A stretch of DNA of 64,000 bases. Source: Verrucomicrobiaceae bacterium (lineage in GTDB: Bacteria > Verrucomicrobiota > Verrucomicrobiia > Verrucomicrobiales > Verrucomicrobiaceae). The DNA lies in contig JADJPW010000016.1 of the NCBI GenBank assembly GCA_016713035.1, forward strand, positions 1 through 64,000, given 5' to 3'. Position numbers and translations under genes: made by a program. Under the pieces are notes generated by a model, which was not told the origin of the DNA, ran no database searches, and saw nothing but the letters and a program-made list of their open reading frames with translations. Shown piece after piece: positions 1 through 9,977 of the stretch. Numbering within the stretch: position 1 is the first letter of the stretch; the number at the start of each line of letters is the position of its first letter.

Positions 1-963
1 GCTTTTGGCCGTGGCACTGCTAGCCCAGGCTTTCTTTTTCGTGAAGCTTGTTTTTGATTTCATCAAAGCTCTTTTCGATATCCCAACGCATACGGTAAAA
101 GGTGCGCGAGCACCGGAGTCACGTCCGTTTCGGTCAGATTAGATGAATTTTCAAAAGATGCGCCCGCTTTGCCCTTCCCCAGAAGCGTGGGCGCGTGCTG
201 CAGTGTAACCCCGCAGGTGATTACGGGGTCGACCACCGTCGGCAAAGTTAATGCCTGCGTTCGATGGCATCCTTTGAGTCAAAGGAAAAAGCGTGCCGCA
301 GACCATGAGGCTCATATTCTCTTTGCGGCGGGCTGCGAATGTAGATGCTACCGCCTTAAGCTTCCACCTAAACCATTGCGCGAAGTCGATGCCGGCGCAC
401 TGCATGGCGCGATGCGCGCAGTGGCGATAAGCGAAGCCATAAACGTACCTCGTGAGCGAAGCGAAGGACAATCCCAGATAATGAGTGTCTTGCCACCTTG
501 AGGTGTGCCGTGGCGAAGTTGTTAAAGGATGTTCTGGCGCTTGACGCTTTCCGCATGTCGTGCTCCTTGTCCCGCTGTGCTTCGATCGGCGACGCACAGT
601 GACTTAACGCGCCGCTACGTAGGTTGTGCGTGTAGAGATGTCCTTCAGTGAGGCGGTTGCCTTTGGCATCAAGCGGATCATGACAAGCATGGTCGTGGCT
701 GTGACCATCGCCAGCGTAGATGGCATAATCATTGAGGTGGTGGTGCCACAATGGAGCGTATCGGGCAGTGTGCGGCAGAGTAGAGAGCGTAGGTGCCTAT
801 TGAGTTGACGGCACAATCGCAGGCGGCGCTCACTTTTTAAGGAGGCGAACCAGTGCGAGTGATCGGGGCAGAGATCTTGGAGCAATTGAGGCGAGAGTTT
901 GCAGAAAGCTATGACTGAGGGGTAAGTGCTTGGATGCAACGAGCAACTCCCAAAGTGAGCCAC
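1..963 (-). pseudogene. Decayed IS4-like (DDE) transposase
   Basis: Read on the minus strand, pieces of one IS4-type transposase appear in successive frames. Around 400-720 are 'AGDGHSHDHACHDP' and 'AGIDFAQWFRWK', followed by 'RRKENMSLMVCG'. Around 65-110 is 'YRMRWDIEKSFDEIKNKL', the conserved YREK-type block that carries the last acidic residue of the DDE triad. The downstream part, 'KAWASSATAK', is one base out of frame with that block. No single frame runs the length of the gene, so at least three frameshifts separate the pieces. The C-terminus may continue past the left window edge. The family call rests on the order of the conserved blocks. I saw no terminal inverted repeats. Confidence 0.7.
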
Positions 964-1529
964 CGTGCATCGGATAGAGTTCGGGACAATGACGAGGAGA
1001 GCACTCCGAGAAGAGCGGAAGAGCCGGAGCGAGTGGAGTAGATCGAAGACGGGGGAGTAGAGAGGTTTATAGAGGCCATAAAAAGAAAAATTTCGCTTGA
1101 CCCCGCATAGTCACGACAGAGATGCGGTTATATTGCCCGCGGTGAAGTGGTATTATGGATCAGAGAATCATTTCCAACTCCATATCCCTCTACGCAGGAC
1201 TCTGTCTGATTCACTACAGGACACCCATGCTCCTGCTATTAAACTGCTGGACCATTATTTTTGGACCAATCTTAGACACCGTTGTCGGTGGGGAACTTTG
1301 AGCACTGCTCAAAGTTGTTGCATTCTCGCTTTTGTGGCTCTGGTGGCTGCATTGTCCGTCCCTCGTTGCAATATGAACTCCCACGCTGCGCTTCCGCCTG
1401 TTGGATCTGCTCAGAAAACTGCCCCCTCGAAGAGCAGCTTTCCGTCGGGGTAAATGCCAAAACTGGCCCATATCTCATGATCGATGCCGGTAAATCCCCT
1501 GCGCAGGGTGAAGGGGCTTCCAGCCTACA
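964..1529. other. Spacer without a recognisable intact gene
   Basis: This 0.57 kb stretch lies between two decayed transposases. It has short open frames on both strands, but none with a recognisable domain or plausible start. On the minus strand around 1380-1480 a fragment reads 'ASFGIYPDGKLLFEG'. It looks like leftover coding sequence but is too short to name. I see nothing functional here that I can support. Confidence 0.4.
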
Positions 1530-2540
1530 GACAGAATATGTCCCTTCATGTCATGTCTCTCACCGCGGTGGGGCGGTGTTTGGGATGATGTGGAGAAGGA
1601 GGTGCGCTGCGCAGGGCATGTGGCGGCTAGCGGAGTTCTGTGAGATGGCTGCTCACCTACTGCGTAGATGGGGAACCACTTTCATGCGCTTGTGGAGGTG
1701 CCGGATCAGAAGAGGTGAGGAGCAGTTTGGTGGACCGCAGGGGGAGGTGAAAGCGCGATGCAGATTCAGTGCTGTATAGCAAGGGTGTTCGTAGAGCAGT
1801 TGCAGGAGATTTTTTGGTGGAGTTGCGGAAGGGGCTCTGAGGCGGTGGTGCAGCATCGGCTGGGGCTGTCGCGTTGATTTTGCGATGGCGGTGTATATGC
1901 GTGAGGTGAAACAACGATTTTCGCGTGGTGGAAAAAGACAACAAACGCCACAAGAGGAAAGGGACGCCCTGGATGGATCGGTCTCAGTGTGTGGTGGAGG
2001 GAAAGGGTGATCCGCTCTTGGCGATGGCGGCGTATATTGATTCAACCCTGTGCGAGGTGGACTGGTGAGTGATCCGAAGGATTACCGGTGGTGCGGGTAT
2101 GCGGAGGCGCTGGGAGGAACAAAGAGTGCCAGAGAGGATTTGCCGTGACGGGACGAGATGCCAGTGAAACGGATTGGGTGAAGAGCGGAGCGCGGGGAGG
2201 GGTATCGACGAATCTTGTTCACGACCGGACGAGGTGAAAACAGCGGATGGAGGGCGATAGCTCCGCGAGGGTGAGTGTGGAGCAGGCCGAGGAGGTTTTG
2301 AGCTGGAGGGAAGTTATCGCTGGGTGAGTTGGTGCGCGCTCGCAGGTGCGGCATTTCACAGCGGGAGCGGTGATTGGCTCAAGGAATTCGTGAATGGCTA
2401 TTTTGAGCGGTATCGCGGGCAATTTGGGGCCTCTCGCAGAGATGGCGCGAGCAGATTCGTGCTGCGGAGGGCTCCTTGCATGCGTTGCGCGATTTGCGGG
2501 CGGACTCTTCTTTCTCCTCTTAGAGTTGACGACTGAGGTT
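1530..2540 (+). pseudogene. Decayed REP-associated tyrosine (Y1/HUH) transposase
   Basis: Plus-strand fragments in shifting frames match, in order, the intact transposase at 50.1-51.2 kb of this same window. The HUH region reads 'MGNHFHALVEVP' near 1660-1700. A block near 1930-2045 gives 'NKRHKRKGTPWMDR' and 'LLAMAAYID', and near 2070-2110 'VSDPKDYRWCGYAEA' is recovered after frame correction. The C-terminal part near 2380-2460 gives 'EFVNGYFERYRGQFGA', against 'CFVDAMFKSHRRRFGA' in the intact copy. Several frameshifts and internal stops make it non-functional. It is a diverged paralogue rather than a recent copy of the 50 kb gene. Confidence 0.72.
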
Positions 2541-2624
2541 CCTCTCGCCTGCTAGTTTTCGATTCTCTACTTTGCCGATTTCCCACGTCAGCTGGCCATC
2601 TGGGCCCTGCGAGGTAGCTGACAG

Positions 2625-4642
2625 CTATGGGTGTTTTGTCTTTCCCAGGTGGAATGACACGTCCACGGGAGTCAAATTCGGTATTGCGAGTGTCGTGATA
2701 ACGCGTCCAGCCACTTGGCGCGGAAGTATCTCCTTCGTAATGCAGGATGTCTCGCCAGGTTTTCCGGAGTGGTTATATTCGGTGGCACCCAGGCTGGCGC
2801 AGGGGAGCGCCCAGAGCACCTGCGAGTAATATCTGGCTAAGGACGGTGAGATGCAGGCCTCGTAAGGCATAAATCTCGCCCTGGAGAGTTTCTTCGGATT
2901 GCTAACGATCTTGTAATCAAGATCAGTTCCGCTGGAGGATGCTCACCAGGCTGAGGCGTCGGATTTCGGCACGGAGATCTTGCGGCAGCGGTGCTTTTCG
3001 GTGACTTGTCTGCGAGCGCGAGGATGGCTCTCTGCTCACGGACAAAGAGCAGCGGATCTGCGAGCAATTTTTCTAGCGCTTGGAGCAATGCGAGCACGCA
3101 GGGACGCGATTTCGGCCCTGGGAGGCTTTTGCAGTGCAGCGGCGATTTCGTCACGGACGATAGCGCGGAGCTTCTCTGCTGCGTCTTTCTGAGCAGGATC
3201 TCGCGCCAGAGTCTCGGCGGCGATGTGGCGTTGTGGATGTCGCGGCGAGTTTTGCGTATCGTATCGAGTTCTTCAGATGAAGGCTCCTTCGAGCAATCTG
3301 GCCAGTAGGAGGCTCCATGTCCCTCACACGAGTGAGCGCATCCATGAGCAGGAGCCAGCGCGGATCTTTATCCTCTGCGGGTAGGCCTGCGTCCGTGTTA
3401 TGCGTTTGATAATGAATTTCGCTCACTCGGCCCTTTTCATCATAAAAGTGCATCTCGTTCGGCGGCATGTAGAAGCTGATGATGGCGGGTGCGCTGATTG
3501 TTTTCCCATCCGTGGCAAAAGACGCCGATGTCGATGCGGTGGCTGCGGATGCCGCGTGCGCCACGCACGGTGGCTGTCTGCGCACACGGATGCGTGAGGG
3601 CGCTGTCTGGCTGCTTGTCGATATGGACAAAGCGTGGATCACCCTGGAGCAGATGGTAGCTGACGGCGACTTGCCTACCGGGAGTCGGCGCTCTGCTGCG
3701 GCTGACACTCACGAGCATGCCATATTCGGTGACATTCCCGGCGCATCACGCGGGCGATGTTTACTGGCGTCGTAGCAAGCTCGATATTCCATTTCCCGCC
3801 TTGGGGCTCAAAGTCATCACGCCGTTCTCCAGCTTGGTTTCTTCTTTGACCTCCAGGAGGCTAGCGGTGGCACAGAATCTGGCTGCATCGAATGGGCTAG
3901 GCGGACCATCTTCTCCTCATCCATCTGTGTGCCATCGAAGACGACAGGATGGGCTTTGCCCGTGAGGTAATCTGCTGGCGTAGTGACCATCTTGTTGCTC
4001 TGCCGGAAGATGGACTGGAGTGTCGGCATGAGGATTTTATTCTCGATGAGAAAGCGCTGTGTTTGGGAGAAAAAGGCAGCCGTGGCACTGAGAAAGGCCT
4101 GCACGAAGGGCTGATCACTGAACGATGACCCTGGGAAATGACCAACGTAGGTGTGTTCAGTGGCAGCAGATCGCCGTAGCCACCGACGCCATTGCCACCC
4201 GCATCATGATCGAGGTGCTCAGGGTAAATGAAGAGGTTGTTATTCACATACTGCTGGAAGAGAAACACCGAGCCACCGGGCTCACCATAATAGACACCGC
4301 GCGGCAGGCAGCCGATCTGCTCTGGCGCAGAGGCCATGGAGCAGTTCCCGATGACGGGCTGCTGCCGCACTTTGCTGGCGGGGCCAGTTTGGCCATTCTC
4401 TGGCTTGATGATCTGGAGGCCAGGGTAGAGTGAGGTATTGAGCGCGGAGTGGCCCCATCGCGGTTTTCATAGCTGATGGCGGAGAGACCGGCGGCGGTGC
4501 CTTCTTCATGCCATTGATTCAGCAGCTTCGCGACAGGGTCTGTGCGAGACGTCACGATCTCCGCCGCGCAGTGAGCGTAGAGCAGGAGGAACAACACGGA
4601 GGAGAATCGGGTAGCCACACACCGAGTCTCGCGGCTGGGCAT
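2625..4642 (-). pseudogene. Frameshifted conserved secreted protein of PVC bacteria
   Basis: Minus-strand coding sequence that changes frame several times. The N-terminus near 4640-4580 has a hydrophobic stretch ending 'LLLYAHCAAEIV', like a signal peptide. In a second frame follow 'GCLPRGVYYGEPGGSVF' and 'NNLFIYPEHLDHD', then in a third 'GYGDLLPLNTPTLVISQG', 'LIENKILMPTLQSIFRQS', 'DYLTGKAHPVVFDG' and 'MVRLAHSM'. Farther on come 'SHRIDIGVFCHG' and 'APAIISFYMPPNEMHFYDE'. The block order resembles a hypothetical secreted family that I associate with planctomycetes and verrucomicrobia; its function is not known to me. At least four frame changes and several stops exclude a full-length product. 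The tail near 2625-2870 is the weakest part of the assignment. Confidence 0.6.
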
Positions 4643-4680
4643 GCAGATGGCAAGCGCCGGAAGCAATTTCCCGCTCCGAA

Positions 4681-5445
4681 ATGCCCTCTCTCCCAAGAAA
4701 ATCGCCCCGCAGACGTGATTCGCCATCGCATGGATCGCCGTTTGACCTGGCGCATTCATGCGCCATCTCCATTCCCGTGTTCCAGGCACTTCATTTGCTC
4801 CTATTCATCCTGCTGCCGCTCGCATTGACGCTGAGGGCCGCACTGCACCGGAATGGCGATGCCCTGACGGAGTCCACCTCTGCGCTCTATTTTTGCCTGG
4901 GCATCGCCAAGGCTGTCCTGCTCGTCATCCCACTGATGGAGATCTCGCTACTGATCCTGCATGCAGGGGCAGCAAATGTCAGTCTCAGCGCGGCGTGGGT
5001 TTGCGTGCTCGCCTTGGCATTGTTCATCGGCTTATTCATCAGCAGTGTGCGTGATGTCGCTACTGGGCTGAGTGGGCTCTTTGGAGTCCAGCCATCTACC
5101 ATCGAAAAAAAAGCCCCACTCTCGCGGAGTCGCTCGCTTCTGATGCTGCTAGCTGTCGTACTCGGTATGATGCTCGCCTTGACGCTTTCGCTCTCTGAGT
5201 GGGCACACTTCATCAAGGCGCTCATCTGGCCGCCACCCCGTAGCATTTCGGTCCTGATCCAAGATGCACGCGTGTGGACGGATTATCACATTCTCAGCCT
5301 TGCTGCCTCCGCAGCCATTTTCTTCCTCACCCCACCGACCACCGAGTTTCTGCGTGTGTGGCGGCCATGGAAGGCCATTTGGAGCCTCAGCGTGTTCGCC
5401 TTGGCTGCGGTGATGCTCTGGACTCGCTACATCCCTGTGTCATGA
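4681..5445 (+). CDS. Multi-spanning membrane protein, possible partner of an acetylation system
   Basis: The frame encodes up to 254 residues with about six hydrophobic segments, including 'LHLLLFILLPLALTL', 'IAKAVLLVIPLMEISLLIL', 'LLMLLAVVLGMMLALTL' and 'ILSLAASAAIFFLTPP'. The first about 35 residues are polar and Arg/Pro-rich, so the true start could be later, but no later ATG precedes the first membrane segment. Its stop overlaps the ATG of the AlgJ/AlgX-like gene in an ATGA, indicating translational coupling. In many bacteria such a gene is paired with an MBOAT acyltransferase. The tail after residue 190 faintly resembles an MBOAT C-terminus, but the protein lacks a recognisable MBOAT catalytic His region and is too short. 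Function is unassigned. Confidence 0.6.
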   Translation: MPSLPRKSPRRRDSPSHGSPFDLAHSCAISIPVFQALHLLLFILLPLALTLRAALHRNGDALTESTSALYFCLGIAKAVLLVIPLMEISLLILHAGAANVSLSAAWVCVLALALFIGLFISSVRDVATGLSGLFGVQPSTIEKKAPLSRSRSLLMLLAVVLGMMLALTLSLSEWAHFIKALIWPPPRSISVLIQDARVWTDYHILSLAASAAIFFLTPPTTEFLRVWRPWKAIWSLSVFALAAVMLWTRYIPVS

Positions 5446-6458
5446 AACCCACCGCACAGCCCATCGATCCGACCAAGCGCACCGAGGTCAAACCGGAGCG
5501 CATACTGACGCGTGAGGAGGCATCACTGGTCCTGCGCATCTTTTTGCTCCTCCTGCTGCTGCCCTTCCTCTTTGAACTGGGCAGGCTCGTCACCAAATCG
5601 AATGCACTCACCACTAGCGCACGCAGCTTGATGCAGCGTGTGCTCACCTGGACGCTGAAGGAGGGCAGCCCGCAGGTCCACCTAGGCCAAGAAGGCTGGC
5701 TCTTCGATCAACGCGAGCTGAACTGGCTGCTCCGAGCCCGTGATGGCACCGAGCCAGCACAGAGCGCCATCACCGACCTCGCAGAGACGCTCAAAAAGCA
5801 AAATATCCCCCTCGTGCTCGTCGCCGTGCCGCAGCGGGCCACGCTTTATCCTGAAAAGCTCCATCTGCGCAATTACTGGGACCCCGTGCGCTCGAATGGC
5901 GAAAAAGCCCGCCTCGATGCCCTGCGAAAAAGCGGCATCGATGTGCTCGATGCTACCGATGCACTCTGGAAGCTGCGTGATCGCAAACAGATCTACTTCC
6001 GCCGCGATAGTCACTGGACCCCAGATGCCATGAAGCAAGTCGCCCTGCTCACCGAGAAGCATCTGCGTGAGAAGCACGCCACACTCTTCGGTTCAGAGAC
6101 GCCACTCATCACGGCCACAGCACCTAGCCATCTCGATGCAGGTGATCTGACACGAAAACTCGATCCCCGGTCCCCCGATGCGCTCTTTGGTCTGGAGCAG
6201 GCAGATGTGCTCTCCATCGGCGGCATCAGCATGGATGAAAAATCTCCCGTCTTGTTGCTCGGGAGCGATTTCATGTGGATCTATGACGATGAGACTCAGG
6301 GCTTCGGTGGCGATAGCAGCGCGGGGTTTGTCACCCAGATGGGTCTGCTCGCCCAGCGCCCACTTGATGTCGAAGTGTGGCCTCTGAGCGATGAGAAGCG
6401 GCTGGAAGGGAAAAAACTCGTGGTCCTCGTCCTCCCTATGTCGCAGATTTTGCCATGA
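5442..6458 (+). CDS. AlgJ/AlgX-like SGNH-type O-acetyltransferase homologue, atypical active site
   Basis: The product has 338 residues: one N-terminal membrane anchor at about residues 29-46, then an extracytoplasmic domain. AlgJ/AlgX-type landmarks are 'GWLFDQREL' near residue 87 and 'DSHWTPDAM' at 189-197, whose Asp189 and His191 fit the Asp-His pair of these acetyltransferases. The nucleophile block usually reads GDSF; here it is G-S-D-F, with Ser275 and Asp276 swapped. Known relatives transfer acetyl groups to exported polysaccharide with an MBOAT partner. The start is the ATG overlapping the previous stop. Its own stop overlaps the next ATG, so three genes form one unit. The altered motif leaves activity uncertain. 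Confidence 0.65.
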   Translation: MKPTAQPIDPTKRTEVKPERILTREEASLVLRIFLLLLLLPFLFELGRLVTKSNALTTSARSLMQRVLTWTLKEGSPQVHLGQEGWLFDQRELNWLLRARDGTEPAQSAITDLAETLKKQNIPLVLVAVPQRATLYPEKLHLRNYWDPVRSNGEKARLDALRKSGIDVLDATDALWKLRDRKQIYFRRDSHWTPDAMKQVALLTEKHLREKHATLFGSETPLITATAPSHLDAGDLTRKLDPRSPDALFGLEQADVLSIGGISMDEKSPVLLLGSDFMWIYDDETQGFGGDSSAGFVTQMGLLAQRPLDVEVWPLSDEKRLEGKKLVVLVLPMSQILP

Positions 6459-6898
6459 AGAAGTCTCAGCTCATTCTGCATCTGCTCTTTGGCGGCTTAT
6501 TTATCTATGCAGGCATCGTCAAAGCGGCCGATCCGCAGTCCTTTCTCGATGACGTGCGCAGCTTCGACCTGCTCCGAGACCCCTGGTCCGCCTGGCTCGC
6601 GATGGGCCTGCCATGGCTGGAGATTTTTGCCGGATTGGCCGTCGTGACGGGCTTTTTTCGTCCAGGTGGCCTCCTCGTGCTCAATGCCGCCCTCATCGCC
6701 TTTCTCGGAGCCATCGGCATCGCGTGGTATCGCGGCATCGACATCCGCTGCGGCTGCTTCGGAGCCAGCGCCGCCACCTCCGACTACCTCAGCCTCCTCG
6801 CACGCGACCTTGTCCTCCTCGCCCTGGGTCTATGGCTCGCTTGGCGGGCGCGAGCGAATCAACCACAACAAAGCAATGGGCACTTGGGCATCGAATAA
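6455..6898 (+). CDS. DoxX/MauE-family membrane protein
   Basis: The protein has 147 residues and four predicted membrane helices. The N-terminal block 'LLFGGLFIYAGIVKAADP' and 'PWLEIFAGLAVVTGFF' are typical of the DoxX/MauE superfamily. A Cys pair in 'DIRCGCFGA' near residues 97-103 is characteristic of the MauE-like branch, in which such membrane proteins are linked to disulfide or quinone redox chemistry. The start overlaps the preceding stop (ATGA), so it is translated with the AlgJ-like gene. The substrate is unknown. The 259 bases that follow contain no gene I can support. Confidence 0.75.
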   Translation: MKKSQLILHLLFGGLFIYAGIVKAADPQSFLDDVRSFDLLRDPWSAWLAMGLPWLEIFAGLAVVTGFFRPGGLLVLNAALIAFLGAIGIAWYRGIDIRCGCFGASAATSDYLSLLARDLVLLALGLWLAWRARANQPQQSNGHLGIE

Positions 6899-7157
6899 TT
6901 TCGGCAACGACGGAGCCTGCGATCGGTTTTGATATTGATACTTTAAAGCATGTCGTGCTGCGAATCTACGGTGCCGATATCGACGATTATTGCCTTGATC
7001 CAGACTACAAGCAGGAACGTCGTGAAGTGGATCTGCCGCACGTTCAGTGAACTGCCTCGACGTAGCCAACACGCGATCATGGAGCCCTTTCACTTTTCTC
7101 CGACTCCCACCGTGCTCTGAATGTTAGGCGGATGCCGAACTTGGCGTTTTCCATGGC

Positions 7158-9584
7158 ATGCGCGGTCTCTTCTTTTTTCTCATCGCTGCCACAATCCATG
7201 CGGAAAAGGCGCAACTCAGTGAACAGGGCCGCGCTTTGATGCCGGTGGTGCTTCAGAGTGAGGAACTACGGCCCGCTGCTACGGAGCTCAGTGACATGCT
7301 CCTGCGCATCACGGGGGCGGAATTTCATATCGAGAGTGGTCAGGAGCCGCGCGGCATCTTCCTGGGGCTAGAAAAGGCTGCGCCAGCACTAACGGAGAGG
7401 GAGGACTACTCGCTGCTTTCCAAAAAAGGTGCCGTGGTCATCCGTGGACGTAGCGCGAAGGCGGTGCGGCATGCGGTGTGGGATTTGCTGCACCGCTGCG
7501 GCTTCCGCCAGCTCCTTCCTGGTAAGAAGTGGGAAATCGTGCCGCGAGTGCCCTCGCTCAGCATCGACGTGAATGTGGAGGAATCGCCGGATTACCACGC
7601 ACGGCGTATATGGGCCGGATTCGGCTATCTCAAGGAAAGGGAGGCGGATTGTGAGCAGTGGAACATTCGCAACCGAGCCACCAGCGGCATCCTGCTGAAT
7701 TCCGGCCATGCGTATGATGGCATCATGAGGCGCCACGAGGCCGAATTCGCCGCGCACCCGGAGTTTTTGGCTCTAGTGGACGGAAAACGCCAAAAACCGA
7801 AGTTCTGCATTTCGAATGCGGATTTGCGCAAACTCGTCGTGGCGGATGCTTTGGCCCAATTTGGCGAAAAGGCCGATGTGGACTCGATTTCGTGTGATCC
7901 GAGTGATGGAGGCGGATGGTGCGAATGTGGCGAATGCGCGAAAATCGGCAGTGTGAGCGACCGTGCGCTACTTTTGGCGAATGAAGTCGCGGAAGCCGTC
8001 GGAAAGAGCCTCCCAGGCCGCCTCATCGGCATGTATGCCTACAATGAGCACTCGCCGCCGCCTTCCATCGAAGCGCATCCGAATGTGGTCATCAGTGTGG
8101 CGACGGGATTCATCCGCGGTGGCTTCACCGTGGACCAGCTCACTGCTGGATGGGGTGCCAAGGTGAAGACTCTCGGCATCCGGGAGTATTACAGCGTCAA
8201 TACCTGGGACCGTGATCTGCCCGGTGCCGCACGCGGCGGCAATATCGAGTATCTGAAGACGTCGATTCCACATTTCCACGCTGCGGGGGCTCGCTTCATG
8301 TCGGCTGAGGCCAGTGACAACGCGGCATCGAACGGCCTGGGGTACTACCTAGCCGCTCGCATGCTGTGGGATGTGAAGGAAGCACAAAACATCACGGCAC
8401 TGACGGCGGATTTTATCGATCGGGCCTTTGGCCCCGCACGTGTGCCGATGGCGCGGTTTTACGCGCTGCTCGATGGCACGAAGAAGCAAGTCACCAGCGA
8501 TGATCTGATCGGTCGCATGTTTCGTCTGCTGGATGAGGCCCGTGCCCTGACGACTGACGAGGCAGTGCATGCGCGGCTGGATGATCTCGCACTCTACACG
8601 CAGTACTGCGGTCTTTATCTCGATTACAGCAGCGCGGCGGGCAAAGAACGCCAAAGCGCCTTTGAGCAGCTCTTCCGCTTCATCTGGCGCATCAGACACA
8701 CGGGCATGGTGCATGTGAAGGCTCTGTGGCGTGATGTCCCGAATCGCGATAAGTCCGTGAAACTCCCACCGCTGGGTAGCTACCATGATCCAGATGCGAC
8801 AAACCCATGGAAGAGCAGTGAGGCCTTCTCACGCGAGCAAATCGTGGCTTTTGCCCGCGAAGGCGTGGCGAAGCGGAAGCTGCTGGACTTTGAGCCGGTG
8901 AGCTACAGCACGGACCTGGTGCCTGCGGCCAAGTTAAAGCTCCCTGCGGTGCCGCGTGGCAATGCGGGCATCTATTTGAGAGGCGTCCGCGATTTCTGGA
9001 CATGGATCGAGAAGGAGCCGGCCACGCTGAAGCTCACTGGCACCGCTGGCATCATCTACGCGGACCGTGGCACGGCCAAAGTGGAGCTTTACCCGCTGGC
9101 GGAGGCGGAGCTGAAGTCTGTGCATCACGCCGAGATCGAGCCGGACAAACAAAAGCAGGTGATGCATCTCGAAACGAGATTCCCTGGCCTGCACCGCATC
9201 GAGGTGAGTGATTCCTCGCAAGGCACGCTCATCGAATGGCCGGAGGGCATGCCGATGACCATCGTGAGCAGTCAGGAAATGCCCGCGCAGCTCTATGGCC
9301 GCTGGCATCTCTATTTTTACGTCCCACGTGGCACGCGGGTCATCGGCGGCTTCAGCAGCGGCGCTGGCTTTCTGCTCGATCCAGGTGGCAAAACGGCCTA
9401 CACCTTTGCGGACAAGCCCGGATACTTCAGCGTGCCCGTGCCCACGGGGCAGGATGGCAGCTTATGGAGCTTCAAACACAGCGCGGGCAGCCGCCAGCTC
9501 CTCACCGTGCCGCCTTGCCTAGCCCGCGATGCCAGTGAGCTGCTGCTGCCTGCTGAGGTGGTGGTAAAGGATGCTGGAGAATGA
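7158..9584 (+). CDS. Secreted DUF4838 protein, glucuronidase-like
   Basis: The protein has 808 residues with a short signal peptide (about residues 1-16, ending 'IHAEK'). An N-terminal region ('ELSDMLLRITGAEFHI', 'GAVVIRGRSAKAVRHAVWDLL') resembles the accessory domain found before GH67/GH115-type catalytic domains. The middle part ('SISCDPSDGGGWCECGEC', 'YEHSPPP'-like 'YAYNEHSPPP', 'IREYYSVNTWDRDLPG') is the DUF4838 pattern common in Planctomycetota and Verrucomicrobiota. The C-terminal 200 residues look like beta-sandwich material. It is probably exported and acts on plant or algal polysaccharide, but no activity can be read directly. It is monocistronic by spacing, with 120 bases to the next gene. 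Confidence 0.75.
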   Translation: MRGLFFFLIAATIHAEKAQLSEQGRALMPVVLQSEELRPAATELSDMLLRITGAEFHIESGQEPRGIFLGLEKAAPALTEREDYSLLSKKGAVVIRGRSAKAVRHAVWDLLHRCGFRQLLPGKKWEIVPRVPSLSIDVNVEESPDYHARRIWAGFGYLKEREADCEQWNIRNRATSGILLNSGHAYDGIMRRHEAEFAAHPEFLALVDGKRQKPKFCISNADLRKLVVADALAQFGEKADVDSISCDPSDGGGWCECGECAKIGSVSDRALLLANEVAEAVGKSLPGRLIGMYAYNEHSPPPSIEAHPNVVISVATGFIRGGFTVDQLTAGWGAKVKTLGIREYYSVNTWDRDLPGAARGGNIEYLKTSIPHFHAAGARFMSAEASDNAASNGLGYYLAARMLWDVKEAQNITALTADFIDRAFGPARVPMARFYALLDGTKKQVTSDDLIGRMFRLLDEARALTTDEAVHARLDDLALYTQYCGLYLDYSSAAGKERQSAFEQLFRFIWRIRHTGMVHVKALWRDVPNRDKSVKLPPLGSYHDPDATNPWKSSEAFSREQIVAFAREGVAKRKLLDFEPVSYSTDLVPAAKLKLPAVPRGNAGIYLRGVRDFWTWIEKEPATLKLTGTAGIIYADRGTAKVELYPLAEAELKSVHHAEIEPDKQKQVMHLETRFPGLHRIEVSDSSQGTLIEWPEGMPMTIVSSQEMPAQLYGRWHLYFYVPRGTRVIGGFSSGAGFLLDPGGKTAYTFADKPGYFSVPVPTGQDGSLWSFKHSAGSRQLLTVPPCLARDASELLLPAEVVVKDAGE

Positions 9585-9648
9585 GTGGCCTCAGGTCACG
9601 GGGTGACAATATTGACACGGCTTTAGCACTTGAGGATGGCGCTGGAAT

Positions 9649-9667
9649 GCTTCCTGCTGTAGGAAGC
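9649..9667. repeat. Perfect 7-bp inverted repeat (hairpin)
   Basis: GCTTCCT and AGGAAGC flank a 5-base loop (gctgt), 38 bases before the small GYF-like gene. There is no T-run after it, so it is not a classical terminator. It could be an operator or a leader hairpin. Confidence 0.45.
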
Positions 9668-9704
9668 CCGACAATGGAGTCGCGCAATTAACTCGATCCT
9701 CACT

Positions 9705-9968
9705 ATGAATACTCTTACTCACTTTAGCCGGGCTTTCGTCGAGTTCGGACCTTTTACCAAAGAAGAAGTCCTAGATTTCCACCGGCGTGGGATGATGAAG
9801 GAGACGGATTACTTGCGTGATGATGGCACGAAAGAATGGCTGCACTACGAGGAGTGGCTGACTGGTTCCCCTACGCCGACTGTCGCTGCCAAGAAGCCAC
9901 GTGCGGCGAAAAAGGCTGCCAAGAGTGCTGCACCCGTGGTGAAGAAGGCTGCGAAGAAAAAGGAGTAA
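9705..9968 (+). CDS. Small GYF-like domain protein with Lys/Ala-rich tail
   Basis: An 87-residue protein in two parts. Residues 10-50 contain 'FGPFTKEEVLDFHRRGMM' and 'WLHYEEWL', matching the GPF/Y...W pattern of GYF_2-like (DUF4339) domains, which usually bind peptides or act as adaptors. Residues 58-87 are a run of AKK/AAK repeats as in histone H1-like bacterial proteins. This gives an acidic/aromatic adaptor on a strongly basic, probably nucleic-acid-binding tail. ATG start after 'cctcact'; no strong ribosome site is visible. It runs almost into the convergent gene on the other strand (9 bases apart). Confidence 0.7.
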   Translation: MNTLTHFSRAFVEFGPFTKEEVLDFHRRGMMKETDYLRDDGTKEWLHYEEWLTGSPTPTVAAKKPRAAKKAAKSAAPVVKKAAKKKE

Positions 9969-9977
9969 CTAGGGGAC

